64,000 nucleotides of DNA. Source: JABWCQ01 sp964587105 (GTDB lineage: Bacteria > Electryoneota > RPQS01). Positions 1 through 7,882 of this stretch are shown here, piece by piece. How positions within the stretch are numbered: the first letter of the stretch is position 1; each line of letters begins with the position of its first letter. Made by a program: the position numbers and the translations under genes. Below the pieces are notes generated by a model. It had not been told where the DNA came from. It saw nothing but the letters and a program-made list of their open reading frames with translations, and did no database searches. Where the stretch lies: NCBI GenBank assembly GCA_964587105.1, contig CAZPKG010000002.1:62001-126000 (forward strand). The letters run 5' to 3'.

Positions 1-428
1 AGTTCGGCAAGAACATCAAAGGAATCTCGCCCGATGCCGAGCGTTTGTTGACGAGCTACAATTGGCCCGGCAACATTCGCGAATTGCGCAACGCCGTCGA
101 GCGCGCGGTGCTAATCGGCGCAGGCCCCTACATTCAGGCCGCCGATTTAGCCATCTTGCCGATGCAGGAAACTCCCGCGCCGAGCAAAGCTTCGATGCCT
201 GAGCTGGATGTTGATGCGATGATGATGAGTCCCAACGACGGCTTCTCGATTGACGTCCCGCAAAACGGCGTCAACATGGAGGAAGTCGAAAAGCAGTTAA
301 TCCGCATCGCCATGCGTCACTGTCACAACAACGCCAGCGCCGCCGCACGTTTCCTAAGAATGACCCGCGAAACTCTGAGATACCGCCTGAAAAAGTACGG
401 CATCAGAGAAGAGATTGAACCAGCGTAG
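1..428 (+). CDS. Sigma54-dependent response regulator, C-terminal part (partial)
   Basis: The reading frame is open from the window edge, so only the 3' end is present. The first residues contain WPGNIRELRNAVERAV, the conserved end of the AAA+ sigma54-activator domain. After a linker of about 50 residues comes a Fis-type helix-turn-helix (NASAAARFLRMTRETLRYRLKKYGI). This is the NtrC family layout: an ATPase that remodels sigma54-RNA polymerase plus a DNA-binding tail. The sensory N-terminus lies outside the window, so the signal and target genes cannot be named. The last codons and the stop codon lie inside a short gene-end palindromic repeat, followed by a strong terminator. Confidence 0.9.
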   Translation, partial: FGKNIKGISPDAERLLTSYNWPGNIRELRNAVERAVLIGAGPYIQAADLAILPMQETPAPSKASMPELDVDAMMMSPNDGFSIDVPQNGVNMEEVEKQLIRIAMRHCHNNASAAARFLRMTRETLRYRLKKYGIREEIEPA

Positions 429-451
429 ACGCTGGACCCATTGCGCTGACG
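419..451 (+). repeat. Gene-end palindromic repeat, copy 1
   Basis: The palindrome CCAGCGTAGACGCTGG is followed by ACCCATTGCGCTGACGC. The stop codon of the activator gene (TAG) lies within the palindrome. Related copies sit directly after stop codons at 13684 and 16642, and after a gene end at 45391-45421 on the minus strand. Confidence 0.6.
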
Positions 452-481
452 CGGCGGCTTGAAAGAGTCGCCGTTTTTTTT
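452..481 (+). terminator. Rho-independent terminator of the activator gene
   Basis: Eight-base-pair stem CGGCGGCT/AGTCGCCG (one G-U pair) with loop TGAAAG, followed by eight T. It forms the start of the ~250 bp dispersed repeat. Confidence 0.8.
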
Positions 482-706
482 GTGGATTTTGGAGAGGCGT
501 GGAGGGGTTGTAAGGGGTTGTTTCTGTGTAAAACGCTAACAATTGACCAAACGGTTGTGTTTGTTTAATTAGAAGTTAATTTTGGCGGGTGCACCATTTT
601 TCACTAAGTCTTATCTCATTGATTTTTATCATATCCTAATATACGAATATTTGAACAAATGGTCAAGAGATATTTTCATTTTATTGAACTTAGTAAACTT
701 TTGTTC
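452..706 (+). repeat. Long dispersed repeat, copy 1 (~250 bp)
   Basis: This stretch recurs in inverted orientation at 45128-45373. The first ~95 bases are nearly identical in the two copies (about nine in ten positions, including AAAACGCTAACAATTG). The remainder is diverged but still alignable, with shared islands such as GTGCACCAT and TTTTATTGAACTTA. No open reading frame of note lies in it. Both copies begin with a hairpin just downstream of a gene end. Its nature is unknown. Confidence 0.7.
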
Positions 707-956
707 AAATTGTAATTAGAGAAAAAGTTAAGGGTTGGGGAGGTATTTGGGGGGTGAGTTTGCCTCTTTGAGCAAGGGCTTGCAAATTTGGGGGAAGCAG
801 CGTAACCATATGCTATAAATGATTTAGCTTCATATGGTCGGTGTCATCTTGCCAATAGAATGTAGCAGAGAGCTTGTATCTATTGGCATGGGTACTATAT
901 GATTGGTATATTGATGCCAGATCAAACTCTAATTGAATTCGAACTAAAGGCAACTG
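707..956. other. AT-rich intergenic stretch before the methyltransferase
   Basis: About 250 bases without a supported gene. It has G-rich runs and an AT-rich approach to the methyltransferase start. I found no convincing promoter, although one must lie here or in the preceding repeat. Confidence 0.5.
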
Positions 957-1910
957 ATGGATAACTCACCGATGTTATTGAAGGCGGAAAGTGGCGTAAA
1001 TGAACTTGAAGTAGCTGGCCAGAAGGTCTTCTTCCAATCAGCGGACAATCTTTCAAACTTACGAGGGATCGATGCGTCATTGGTGGTGACCTCCCCTCCT
1101 TACTGGAACCTAAAGAAATACGGCTCAACTAGTGAAATTGGCCAGTCGACCTACGAAGAGTATTTGAGGCGATTGACGGCAGTATGGAGCGAATGTTTCG
1201 AGGTTGCTGATGAGGATGCAGTCCTTGTCGTAAATGTGAACAACAGGAGACACAATAAGAAGTATTATCCGATAGCTTTTGATATCGTGAGCCACATGGA
1301 GAAGTGGAGTTTCTGGGACAGTATGATTTGGTACGTTCCCAATGCTCTTCCGCAGCCAAATCATTACATCGACAGGCTTTTTGATAATAAGTTTGAATAC
1401 TTACTTGTGTTTACGAAAGGTGATCCCATGAAGCATACGTTCAATAAACCAAGAGTACCACAAAAGTATGCAGTTGCGGACCCAAGACAAAATAAGAAAA
1501 ATCCCCTAGGGAGATGTCTTGGGAATGTAATAAGGATTCCAGCTTACAGACCGCCAAATGTGAAGTCACTTAATTATCATGTCGCAGCATACCCAGAAGA
1601 ATTGGCCGCTTTGTTAATTGAAACCTACACGAATGAAAAAGCTTCGGTATTTGATCCGTTTCTCGGCTCAGGGACGACACTCAAAGTTGCTCGCGCCATG
1701 AATCGACGCGGATTTGGAACAGAGCTGAATTCCGAGTATCGGGCATTGATTGAAAGCAAAATACAAGAAGAATGGCATGTACCAGACTGGAAGCAGCTTG
1801 ACATTTTACACTCTTCAACAAACATTCCCGGTAACATTGATTCTCGAAAAGCTCATTTTGCAAGGAAAGATGCGCGTACACAGATTGGGTTAGATATTAA
1901 AATCGAATAG
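957..1910 (+). CDS. Type II DNA methyltransferase, beta class (probably N4-cytosine)
   Basis: Modifies DNA at the recognition site of the adjacent nuclease, using S-adenosylmethionine. Catalytic motif IV is TSPPYW (residues 45-50) and the AdoMet-binding motif I is FDPFLGSGTT (232-241). Motif IV preceding motif I defines the beta class. SPPY with a following aromatic residue favours N4-methylcytosine over N6-methyladenine, though this is not certain. At 317 residues it is a normal length. The ATG is preceded by AAAGG. The gene is convergent with the putative restriction enzyme and the two coding regions overlap by 14 bases. The recognition sequence cannot be read from the protein. Confidence 0.88.
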   Translation: MDNSPMLLKAESGVNELEVAGQKVFFQSADNLSNLRGIDASLVVTSPPYWNLKKYGSTSEIGQSTYEEYLRRLTAVWSECFEVADEDAVLVVNVNNRRHNKKYYPIAFDIVSHMEKWSFWDSMIWYVPNALPQPNHYIDRLFDNKFEYLLVFTKGDPMKHTFNKPRVPQKYAVADPRQNKKNPLGRCLGNVIRIPAYRPPNVKSLNYHVAAYPEELAALLIETYTNEKASVFDPFLGSGTTLKVARAMNRRGFGTELNSEYRALIESKIQEEWHVPDWKQLDILHSSTNIPGNIDSRKAHFARKDARTQIGLDIKIE

Positions 1911-2955
1911 TGGCATCCCCAACAGGTGTTTCACCTATGTGCTTGAAGTCCTCACGATTCAAAAAAGCATCAAGTTTATGTCTTGCAAAGAAGTCGGCAT
2001 GCTTCTGATGTGTTTCTTCTGAGATGTCAACAGAAAGGGCTTTACCAGTAGTCTTTGCAGCCAGAAGAACTACTTTCCATAGCGTTCTGTACTGACAAAA
2101 TTCATCACACTTTTCGAGCACGCCTTTCAGACCCGCTCTATTGCTCTTGAAGCCAATTCCGTCAATTAGTGCTAATAGAATTGGCTTTGGAGTACCTTCA
2201 GGGAACTCAATTGCCAATGCATTTGCCGCTGCCTCTACTTCGAGGTGATCTTTCGATTCACCGTATTGACCAATGTTTGCAGTATGGACAGTAGACTTAA
2301 CACAAATAGTCGCTTTCGCGGCGTTCGGAATTACCAAATCAAACGAGTGGGCGCCCAACTGAATATCTGCGCAAAGTGGATTGGTTAGCTTTTCCGCTGG
2401 CTCAAATTTAATGCCGCAAGAATCAAGTACTCTTGCCAAACGGGCCTCCGCTTCATGCCCACTTCTCTTAGCAACTTCCTGTCGCATGAACCCGGCGTGG
2501 GTGGCGCGCTTAATAGCCTCCAATGAGTTTCTGATTCCCGATGGATTCTCCGAGAGTGGACCTAGAATGTTATCAAGACGGGCAAGCAGATAAGGCCCAG
2601 CAAGATTCCATGATGAATCTCGTGCAGCAAGGCCACTGACATTTGCTGGCGTAGCTCTACCTCCCTTTACTTGTGCCATTGAAGCCCTAACGTCAGACAC
2701 TATTTTGTTTCGTGTAAGACCGCTTAATTGAAGAAAGTAGAATCCAAGATTCTTTTCGAGAATGAGTTTTCGAAGCTCGGCTATACGCTTCTCGGTTGGT
2801 GTGCGCTTTCGGATCAGTTCTATGAGTTGCTCAGTTGCAACAAATTCATCATCATTGATCGGTGGTGAAATCGCAAAGTCTAAGAAAAAAGGATCTTTGG
2901 AGTGGTCCCAAACGTTGTCGAAGAACTCTGCTTCTCTTGATATGTATTTTGTCAT
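1897..2955 (-). CDS. Putative type II restriction endonuclease
   Basis: A 352-residue protein with no family I recognise with certainty. It is called a restriction enzyme from context: it follows a C-protein gene with a single base between the stop and this ATG (TAAAATG), and faces a DNA methyltransferase with overlapping ends. Around the middle is SFDLVIPNAAKATICVKST, which could be a PD-(D/E)XK-like core (D...CVK) with Cys replacing the usual acidic residue. The MTKYIS start at 2955 was preferred over upstream codons because of the tight coupling with the C gene. Base composition is as AT-rich as the rest of the island, suggesting joint acquisition. Confidence 0.65.
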   Translation of the reverse strand: MTKYISREAEFFDNVWDHSKDPFFLDFAISPPINDDEFVATEQLIELIRKRTPTEKRIAELRKLILEKNLGFYFLQLSGLTRNKIVSDVRASMAQVKGGRATPANVSGLAARDSSWNLAGPYLLARLDNILGPLSENPSGIRNSLEAIKRATHAGFMRQEVAKRSGHEAEARLARVLDSCGIKFEPAEKLTNPLCADIQLGAHSFDLVIPNAAKATICVKSTVHTANIGQYGESKDHLEVEAAANALAIEFPEGTPKPILLALIDGIGFKSNRAGLKGVLEKCDEFCQYRTLWKVVLLAAKTTGKALSVDISEETHQKHADFFARHKLDAFLNREDFKHIGETPVGDATIRF

Positions 2956-2956
2956 T

Positions 2957-3184
2957 TTATTTCTTGGAAATGTTAGTAATGAACAAGCCTGCATCGACCT
3001 GAAGGGCGCGTGCAATCCGAATCAGGTTAAGCACTGTAATGTTTCTCTCTCCACGTTCAACAGAGCCAATGTACGTACGATGCAAACCTGCAAGTTCCGC
3101 TAATTCTTCCTGTGAGATGTTTGCGGAATTTCTCGAAGCCCTGATTCTCTGGCCGATTGTTTGAGATATACTTAGAGTTTTCAT
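2957..3184 (-). CDS. Restriction-modification controller (C) protein, XRE family
   Basis: A 75-residue single-domain helix-turn-helix protein (RASRNSANISQEELAELAGLHRTYIGSVERGERNITVLNLIRIARAL), matching the size and XRE fold of C proteins of type II systems. C proteins bind C-boxes upstream of their own gene, activating C and nuclease transcription at low dose and repressing at high dose. This delays cutting until the host is methylated. A C-box-like pair lies 21-49 bases upstream. No clear ribosome binding site precedes the ATG; many C-gene transcripts are leaderless. The nuclease gene follows after one base. Confidence 0.85.
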   Translation of the reverse strand: MKTLSISQTIGQRIRASRNSANISQEELAELAGLHRTYIGSVERGERNITVLNLIRIARALQVDAGLFITNISKK

Positions 3185-3204
3185 GTTTTGATGTTAGACA
3201 ATTG

Positions 3205-3233
3205 CAGACTATAAATCTACAGACTATTAGTAG
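3205..3233 (-). promoter_or_regulatory. C-box-like operator of the restriction-modification system
   Basis: CAGACTAT occurs twice, 15 bases apart (3205 and 3220). The second lies in the palindrome ACTATTAGT (3223-3231), close to the GACTNNNAGTC core of known C-boxes. The first is in the imperfect palindrome AGACTATAAATCT. Position just upstream of the C gene fits autoregulation. Confidence 0.6.
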
Positions 3234-3334
3234 CACTCGATACAGAGATCTAAGTTCATACTGAAAGCTGAATCCTTGTAGTCCAGTTCTAAAGCTTTCA
3301 GTAAAAGGGCGCTCTAAGTCCAGCACAAAGTGTC

Positions 3335-4411
3335 ATGAACAACATCCTAAGATTGACCGACTTTGAAACCGCCGCGAAGGCCAAGCTCCCTGCCATGGCG
3401 TGGGAATACTTGGACAGCGCGGCCGGAGATGAATTGACTAAGCAGTGGAATGCGGCTGCGTACGACCGCATTCAACTGACACCCAACGTCCTGCGCGATG
3501 TGTCGCAACTGAATATCAGTCTGAATCTGCTCGGGGATTCACTCCCCCATCCGATTCTGCTCGCGCCCATCGCCTATCATAAACTGTTTCACCCCGTCGG
3601 CGAGCGCGAAACCGCTCGCGGCGCAATGGTCGGTAATGCCGTCTATTGCGTCAGCACGATGACCAACACCTCCATCGAGGTCATCGCGCGCGACGTGCCC
3701 GAAGCAAAACTCTGGTATCAGCTCTATGTGCAGCGCGATCGCGGCTACACCACGAGTCTGATCGAACGCGTGCAGTCCGCCGGAGTGCGCGCGCTCGTCG
3801 TTACCGTGGATACTCCCGTGCTCGGCAATCGCATCCGCGAAACTCGAGCAGGATTCCATCTTCCCGAAGGCCTCACCCGTGCCATGCTCGAGGGCTTGCC
3901 GCCCGAACTGCAAATTTCCGGACACGAAACCGACTTGCAAGGAATTTACTATCCCCTCTGCGATCCCAAATTATCGTGGGACGACATCGAGTGGATCTGC
4001 AAAACCGCCAAAGTCCCCGTCGTCCTGAAAGGAATCATGAATCCCGCCGATGCCGAAAAAGCCGTCCACACCGGAGCACAAGCCATCATTGTCTCCAATC
4101 ACGGCGGCAGAAATCTCGACACCGTTCCCGCCACGATTTCCGTCCTTTCCAAAATCGTCAAACAAGTTGATCGAAGAATGCCGGTTTTGGTGGACGGCGG
4201 AATTACTCGCGGAACCGACATTTTGAAAGCCCTTGCTCTCGGTGCGTCTGCCATTATGATCGGCAGACCCTACATCTGGGCGCTCGCCACTGGCGGTGCG
4301 GAGGGAGTTGCTAAGGGTTTGAATTTACTTGAGAAAGACCTAAAAATTGCAATGGCTCTCTGCGGTTTGCGCAGTCTGTCCGAAATCTCAGGAGACATTG
4401 TCACACAATAG
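3335..4411 (+). CDS. FMN-dependent alpha-hydroxyacid oxidase/dehydrogenase
   Basis: A 358-residue TIM-barrel flavoprotein of the glycolate oxidase/L-lactate dehydrogenase family, which oxidises L-2-hydroxyacids to 2-oxoacids with FMN. Signature pieces are APIAYHKLFHPVGE (78-90), LWYQLYVQRD (127-135), the FMN-binding lysine in VVLKGIMNPADA (K232), and the active-site block SNHGGRNLD with H256 and R259. VDGGITRGTDILKALALGASAIMIGRP supplies the phosphate-binding end. Whether it uses oxygen (oxidase) or a quinone (dehydrogenase) cannot be told from the sequence. It is the first gene right of the AT-rich island and returns to normal GC. Confidence 0.9.
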   Translation: MNNILRLTDFETAAKAKLPAMAWEYLDSAAGDELTKQWNAAAYDRIQLTPNVLRDVSQLNISLNLLGDSLPHPILLAPIAYHKLFHPVGERETARGAMVGNAVYCVSTMTNTSIEVIARDVPEAKLWYQLYVQRDRGYTTSLIERVQSAGVRALVVTVDTPVLGNRIRETRAGFHLPEGLTRAMLEGLPPELQISGHETDLQGIYYPLCDPKLSWDDIEWICKTAKVPVVLKGIMNPADAEKAVHTGAQAIIVSNHGGRNLDTVPATISVLSKIVKQVDRRMPVLVDGGITRGTDILKALALGASAIMIGRPYIWALATGGAEGVAKGLNLLEKDLKIAMALCGLRSLSEISGDIVTQ

Positions 4412-4493
4412 GCCGACATTAAGCTATTTTTTCAAAAGAGAGGACTCTCGCCTCCTTTTTCTTGAATAGTATTGATCCACATAGTTTGACATC

Positions 4494-4527
4494 AAAGGGA
4501 TAGATTTATCTATCCCTTTATTTTTTA
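4494..4527 (+). terminator. Terminator after the hydroxyacid oxidase
   Basis: Perfect 12-bp stem AAAGGGATAGAT/ATCTATCCCTTT with a TT spacer, followed by ATTTTTT. Confidence 0.85.
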
Positions 4528-4600
4528 ATTTTATATGAGGCACTTGCGAATTAGATAAAACTTATTATTTTAGTCCTAAGCTAATTAACATCGGTGGAAT

Positions 4601-5062
4601 ATGGGAACCAAACATCAAGGTAATGCGTCAGAAGTACGTGCGTTAGATGCGTACATCAAGCTGATGCGCGCAGCGGATTCGGTCACAAGTCGAGTCACTA
4701 AAGCATTGGCACCACACAACTTAACGGTCAGCCAATTCGGAGTTTTGGAAGCCCTTCTCCACTTGGGGGAACTTCACCAAAATGACCTGGGCCAAAAACT
4801 TCTTAAGAGCAGCGGAAACATCACTTTAGTGGTGGATAATCTGGAAAAGCGCGGACTAATCGAGCGCGAGCGAAGTAAAGACGACCGCCGGTTTGTTTGG
4901 GTGAGATTGACGAAAACGGGGGACGCATTTATCAAGAAAGTGTTTCCCGAAATTGTTCCGGTCATTTCCGATGCGATGGTGGTTTTGTCGCCGTTTGAGA
5001 TTGACAAGATGGCGGAGTATCTGAAGCAAGTTGGCTACAGATGTCAGGATTCCAATACATAG
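4601..5062 (+). CDS. MarR family transcriptional regulator
   Basis: A 153-residue winged-helix repressor. The core reads LTVSQFGVLEALLHLGELHQNDLGQKLLKSSGNITLVVDNLEKRGLIERERSKDDRRFVWVRLTKTG, with recognition helix SSGNITLVVDNLEKRG and wing SKDDRRFVWV. MarR proteins dimerise and usually release DNA on binding small phenolic or oxidant ligands. The yceI gene follows 60 bases downstream on the same strand, a pairing seen in many bacteria, so the two are probably co-transcribed or co-regulated. Confidence 0.9.
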   Translation: MGTKHQGNASEVRALDAYIKLMRAADSVTSRVTKALAPHNLTVSQFGVLEALLHLGELHQNDLGQKLLKSSGNITLVVDNLEKRGLIERERSKDDRRFVWVRLTKTGDAFIKKVFPEIVPVISDAMVVLSPFEIDKMAEYLKQVGYRCQDSNT

Positions 5063-5122
5063 AATTTTGTTTGCATAGACGATAGATTCACAAGAAATGA
5101 AAAGAAAAGGGAGTTTACTCCG

Positions 5123-5713
5123 ATGAAGACACTGCGTTTAATTGCTCTTGCTTTGATTGTTGCGGGTTCAACCGCGATGGCCGCCGATTGGAATTTGGAC
5201 AAGTCGCACTCGTCCGTTAATTTCTCGGTCAAGCATTTGATGGTTTCGACTGTTCACGGCCAGTTCAAGGATTTTGACGGTACGGCCAGCTTTGACGCGA
5301 AAGACCTTTCGACTTTGAATGCGAACTTTACCGCTCAGGTTGCGTCGGTGAATACGGACAATGAGAAGCGTGACGGACATTTGAAGAGTGCGGACTTCTT
5401 TGATGCAGAGAAGTTTCCGACGTTGACGTTTGTCTCGAAGAGCGCCAAGCAGACTGCACCGGGCAAAGCGGCTTTGACGGGTGACTTGACGATTCGCGGC
5501 GTCACGAAGGAAGTGACGTTTGACGTGGAAGGATTCAACGAAGAAGTGACGACCCCGTGGGGTGTGATTGCGGTCGGCGGCACGGCGACGACGACGATTA
5601 ACCGTCAGGATTACGGGGTGAGCTGGAACAAGAATCTTGACACGGGCGGCGTTGTTGCAGGTGACAATGTGAAGATCACGGTCGAACTCGAATTGAATCG
5701 CCCGGCCCAGTAG
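5123..5713 (+). CDS. YceI family periplasmic lipid-binding protein
   Basis: A 196-residue exported protein: signal peptide MKTLRLIALALIVAGSTAMA, then a YceI lipocalin-like barrel starting DWNLDKSHSSVNFSVKHLMVSTVHGQF. Family hallmarks include TVHGQFKDFDG, RDGHLKSADFFDAEKFP, LTGDLTIRGVTKEVTFDV and the end GDNVKITVELEL. YceI proteins hold polyisoprenoid or similar lipids in the periplasm and are often induced by stress or high pH. A good ribosome binding site (AAAGGGAG) precedes the ATG. Regulation by the upstream MarR protein is likely but inferred. Confidence 0.93.
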   Translation: MKTLRLIALALIVAGSTAMAADWNLDKSHSSVNFSVKHLMVSTVHGQFKDFDGTASFDAKDLSTLNANFTAQVASVNTDNEKRDGHLKSADFFDAEKFPTLTFVSKSAKQTAPGKAALTGDLTIRGVTKEVTFDVEGFNEEVTTPWGVIAVGGTATTTINRQDYGVSWNKNLDTGGVVAGDNVKITVELELNRPAQ

Positions 5714-5733
5714 TTTCAGAAGCCCCCCTTAGT

Positions 5734-5765
5734 CCCCCCAAAGTTTCCAAGCAAACTTTGGGGGG
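5734..5765. repeat. Perfect C/G-rich hairpin
   Basis: Thirteen-base-pair stem of CCCCCC-AAAGTTT and its complement around CCAAGC, directly after yceI. It has the look of the common intergenic 'CCCCC-AAAG' repeat of uncultured bacteria. There is no T run, so the next hairpin is the real terminator. Confidence 0.55.
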
Positions 5766-5781
5766 AGATCAGAAATGAAAA

Positions 5782-5812
5782 TCCCCGAACAGACTGTTCG
5801 GGGATTTTTTTG
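5782..5812. terminator. Bidirectional terminator between yceI and the propeller gene
   Basis: Stem TCCCCGAACAG/CTGTTCGGGGA followed by seven T on the plus strand and preceded by an A-rich run, so it can serve both convergent genes. Confidence 0.85.
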
Positions 5813-5830
5813 TGCCCATATTTTGAACTG

Positions 5831-7389
5831 CTATTTCAGCAAGACTAATTTTGTGGTTTGGGTTTTGTTCAGGGTTTGGGCTTGCGCGAAATAGATTCCG
5901 GAGGGGTGGTTGTCGAGTGAAAGTTGGATATCTACTCTTGGGGCGAGGACTTCTATCTCTTTGTGCTCAACTTGCTGGCCGAGAATATTGCTGACGGTTA
6001 GTGTTACGTTGCGCGCGCCAATGGGTAGGTTTAGGCGCAAGGTTGTTGTGGAGTTGAAAGGGTTGGGGAAAGCAGAGAGAGAAAAATCATGTGGGTAAGA
6101 GCGTGGTGGCACAACAGCATCAACAATCATAGTATCCGCATCGAAGCGTGCCAAAAATTGGTAGGACACAATGGTTCCGACTGTCGCACCTAGCACCACA
6201 CCGCCGCCCAAAGTGGTGTCAATCTTCCCGCTTAAAAGATCATCACCAGTGACGCCTAATGTTGTCGTCCATAGCGTATCGCCGTTTGGGGTCAGGCGGG
6301 CAAGTGACTCTCTATAGAGATTGTCAAAAGGGCCTGGCCCAACATGAACAATAGTCTCTAAAGTCACAAACAAACCACCCTGCGGAGCAATCAAAATATC
6401 TCGTGCAATCTCTACCAAACAAAATGAGTCACTTTGGCGCTGCCATGTGATGCCCCCTGATGGCTGCACCGATGCGATGAAACTTTCATTGCAATCGGGA
6501 AGATGTCGGGTACCGGCCAAATAGATTGCAGCTCCCGGAATTGTTGCTCCCACATGGAATTCAACCCCATCAGGAAGTCCAGTGAATTCGGTTGTCTCAA
6601 GTGAATCTCCCGATGCACTAATACGAAGCAGTCGATTGCGGGAAGCACCTGTGAGCGAGTCGGCACTATTGATCGTAATCAGCATTTCGCCGTTGCTCCA
6701 TGGGAGAATTCGTCGATAAGGTGGAGTCGTTGCGGGCACGCCGACAAAATAGTCTCGTAGAAATACCAAGTTGCCTTCGCTTGAATAACGGACCGCAAAA
6801 GGCATAGATCTTTGGGTTATCTCGTTGTGTCTCATGCCCACCGCCACGATATCGCCCGTTTCGGTGATCAGCAGATCTTCGATCTCGCCACTATTCGTTC
6901 CGAGTGCACGAACCCAAAGCGTGTCGCCGACACTATCAAGCTTAGCTAAGCCATAACCATCTATATCACCACCAAACCAACCACCAAACCAACCGCCTAC
7001 CACAAGATTGCCGTCAAGATCAGCCTTTGCTGCATTGAAACCCAAAAACCGAGACGTTTCAAAATCATAGGTGCGGAGCCACATTTGGGAGCCGAGGCTT
7101 CCACCATTCTCACGTAACCAAGACAACTCCCTCCGCATTCCTCCTCACTTATACCCCCGACCACTGCCGTTCGGCCTCCACTTAGACTCACGACATCGAG
7201 CACTCCGGAGGGTTCATCATCCTGCCCGAATTGGCGTGTCCACATTGTGTCCGGTGGTTGAGACTGTGCAATTTTATGCGCACCAAACAACAACAAAACC
7301 GCGAACCCCACCCGCTTCAAAAGATTGAATGCGGATTGGGTTTTTGTGTTGGTGCGCTTGGTGTGGTTTGGGTGATTGGGGTTGCGCAT
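5831..7389 (-). pseudogene. Exported beta-propeller-like protein with T9SS sorting domain, frameshifted
   Basis: Two overlapping minus-strand frames join into one protein. The upstream frame (from ATG 7389) gives a basic N-terminus, a hydrophobic stretch VGFAVLLLFGAHKIAQSQ and the first repeat up to GGSCLGYVRMVEAS. The second frame carries on with GSQMWLRTYDF and propeller-type repeats (GDTLWVRALGTNSGEIEDLLITETGDIVAVG, GDTLWTTTLGVTGDDLL), ending in AFPNPFNSTTTLRLNLP and a typical C-terminal sorting domain. One base appears to be missing near 7090-7096. It may be a real lesion, an assembly error or programmed shifting. The start is uncertain because dispersed repeats abut the 5' end. Confidence 0.7.
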
Positions 7390-7406
7390 TACGGGGTGCG
7401 GGGTTG

Positions 7407-7766
7407 CTTGACGAGATCCTTCACTGTGTTGAGGATGACAATAGCGATTAACATTTTTGATCTTGCTCGGCGCGGGCGGCACGCCTGCCGCCCCTACATA
7501 TTTGTGGAAGCGTTTGACATTCTTGTGGGGCTCGGGTAGATCCTTACAGAGGATGACAGAAAAAAAGAATGGATGCGCTTGGATTTGCGATTTGCTTGAC
7601 GAGATCCTTCCAGGATGACAAGGTGATTTGACGTTGGTGAACGCGTGAATGTTCTCGTGGTGCTCGGGTAGATCCTTACAGAGGATGACAGAAAGAGCGA
7701 ACCGTGTGCGCTTGGCATATCGGTTTGCTTTACGAGATCCTTCACTGCGTTCAGGATGACAATGCG
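7407..7766. repeat. Cluster of 'HPERSEGS'-type intergenic repeats
   Basis: Five copies of a GAGATCCTTC-ACTG-AGGATGACA-like unit occur at about 7408-7444, 7534-7561, 7596-7626, 7665-7692 and 7725-7763. Two of them have the form GGTAGATCCTTACAGAGGAT. On the minus strand they translate to the well-known spurious CHPERSEGSR or VILNAVKDL peptides. Each can fold as a short imperfect hairpin. They are non-coding. Confidence 0.8.
7456..7499 (+). repeat. GGCGGCACGCCTGCCGCC repeat, copy 1
   Basis: A palindromic GC-rich unit preceded by TTTGATCTTG-TCGG and followed by CCTACA. The same ~44 bases recur at 7839-7882. On the minus strand it reads as the familiar spurious AGVPPAP peptide. Confidence 0.75.
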
Positions 7767-7838
7767 GTTTGATGTTCTCGGCCATGGGGCAGGTGAAGAC
7801 ATCCTTACGAGGACAGGCCTGCCGCCGCGATTGAGATT

Positions 7839-7882
7839 TTCGATCTTGTTCGGGACGGGCGGCACGCCTGCCGCCCCTACAA
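7839..7882 (+). repeat. GGCGGCACGCCTGCCGCC repeat, copy 2
   Basis: Second copy of the palindromic unit. Its right end (CCCCTACAA) overlaps the last codons of the dmeF-like gene, so the stop codon TAG of that gene is supplied by the repeat. Confidence 0.75.

Noticed and set aside
7407..7766. CRISPR array
   Set aside because: The repeated units are imperfect, unevenly spaced and related to a common intergenic repeat; no cas genes are present.
7390..7785. Upstream extension of the propeller gene frame containing CHPERSEGSR-type peptides
   Set aside because: These residues come from intergenic repeats; signal peptide and domain sequence begin only after ATG 7389.
7494..7865. Minus-strand frame of 123 codons
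   Set aside because: Consists wholly of translated repeats (VILNAVKDL and similar).
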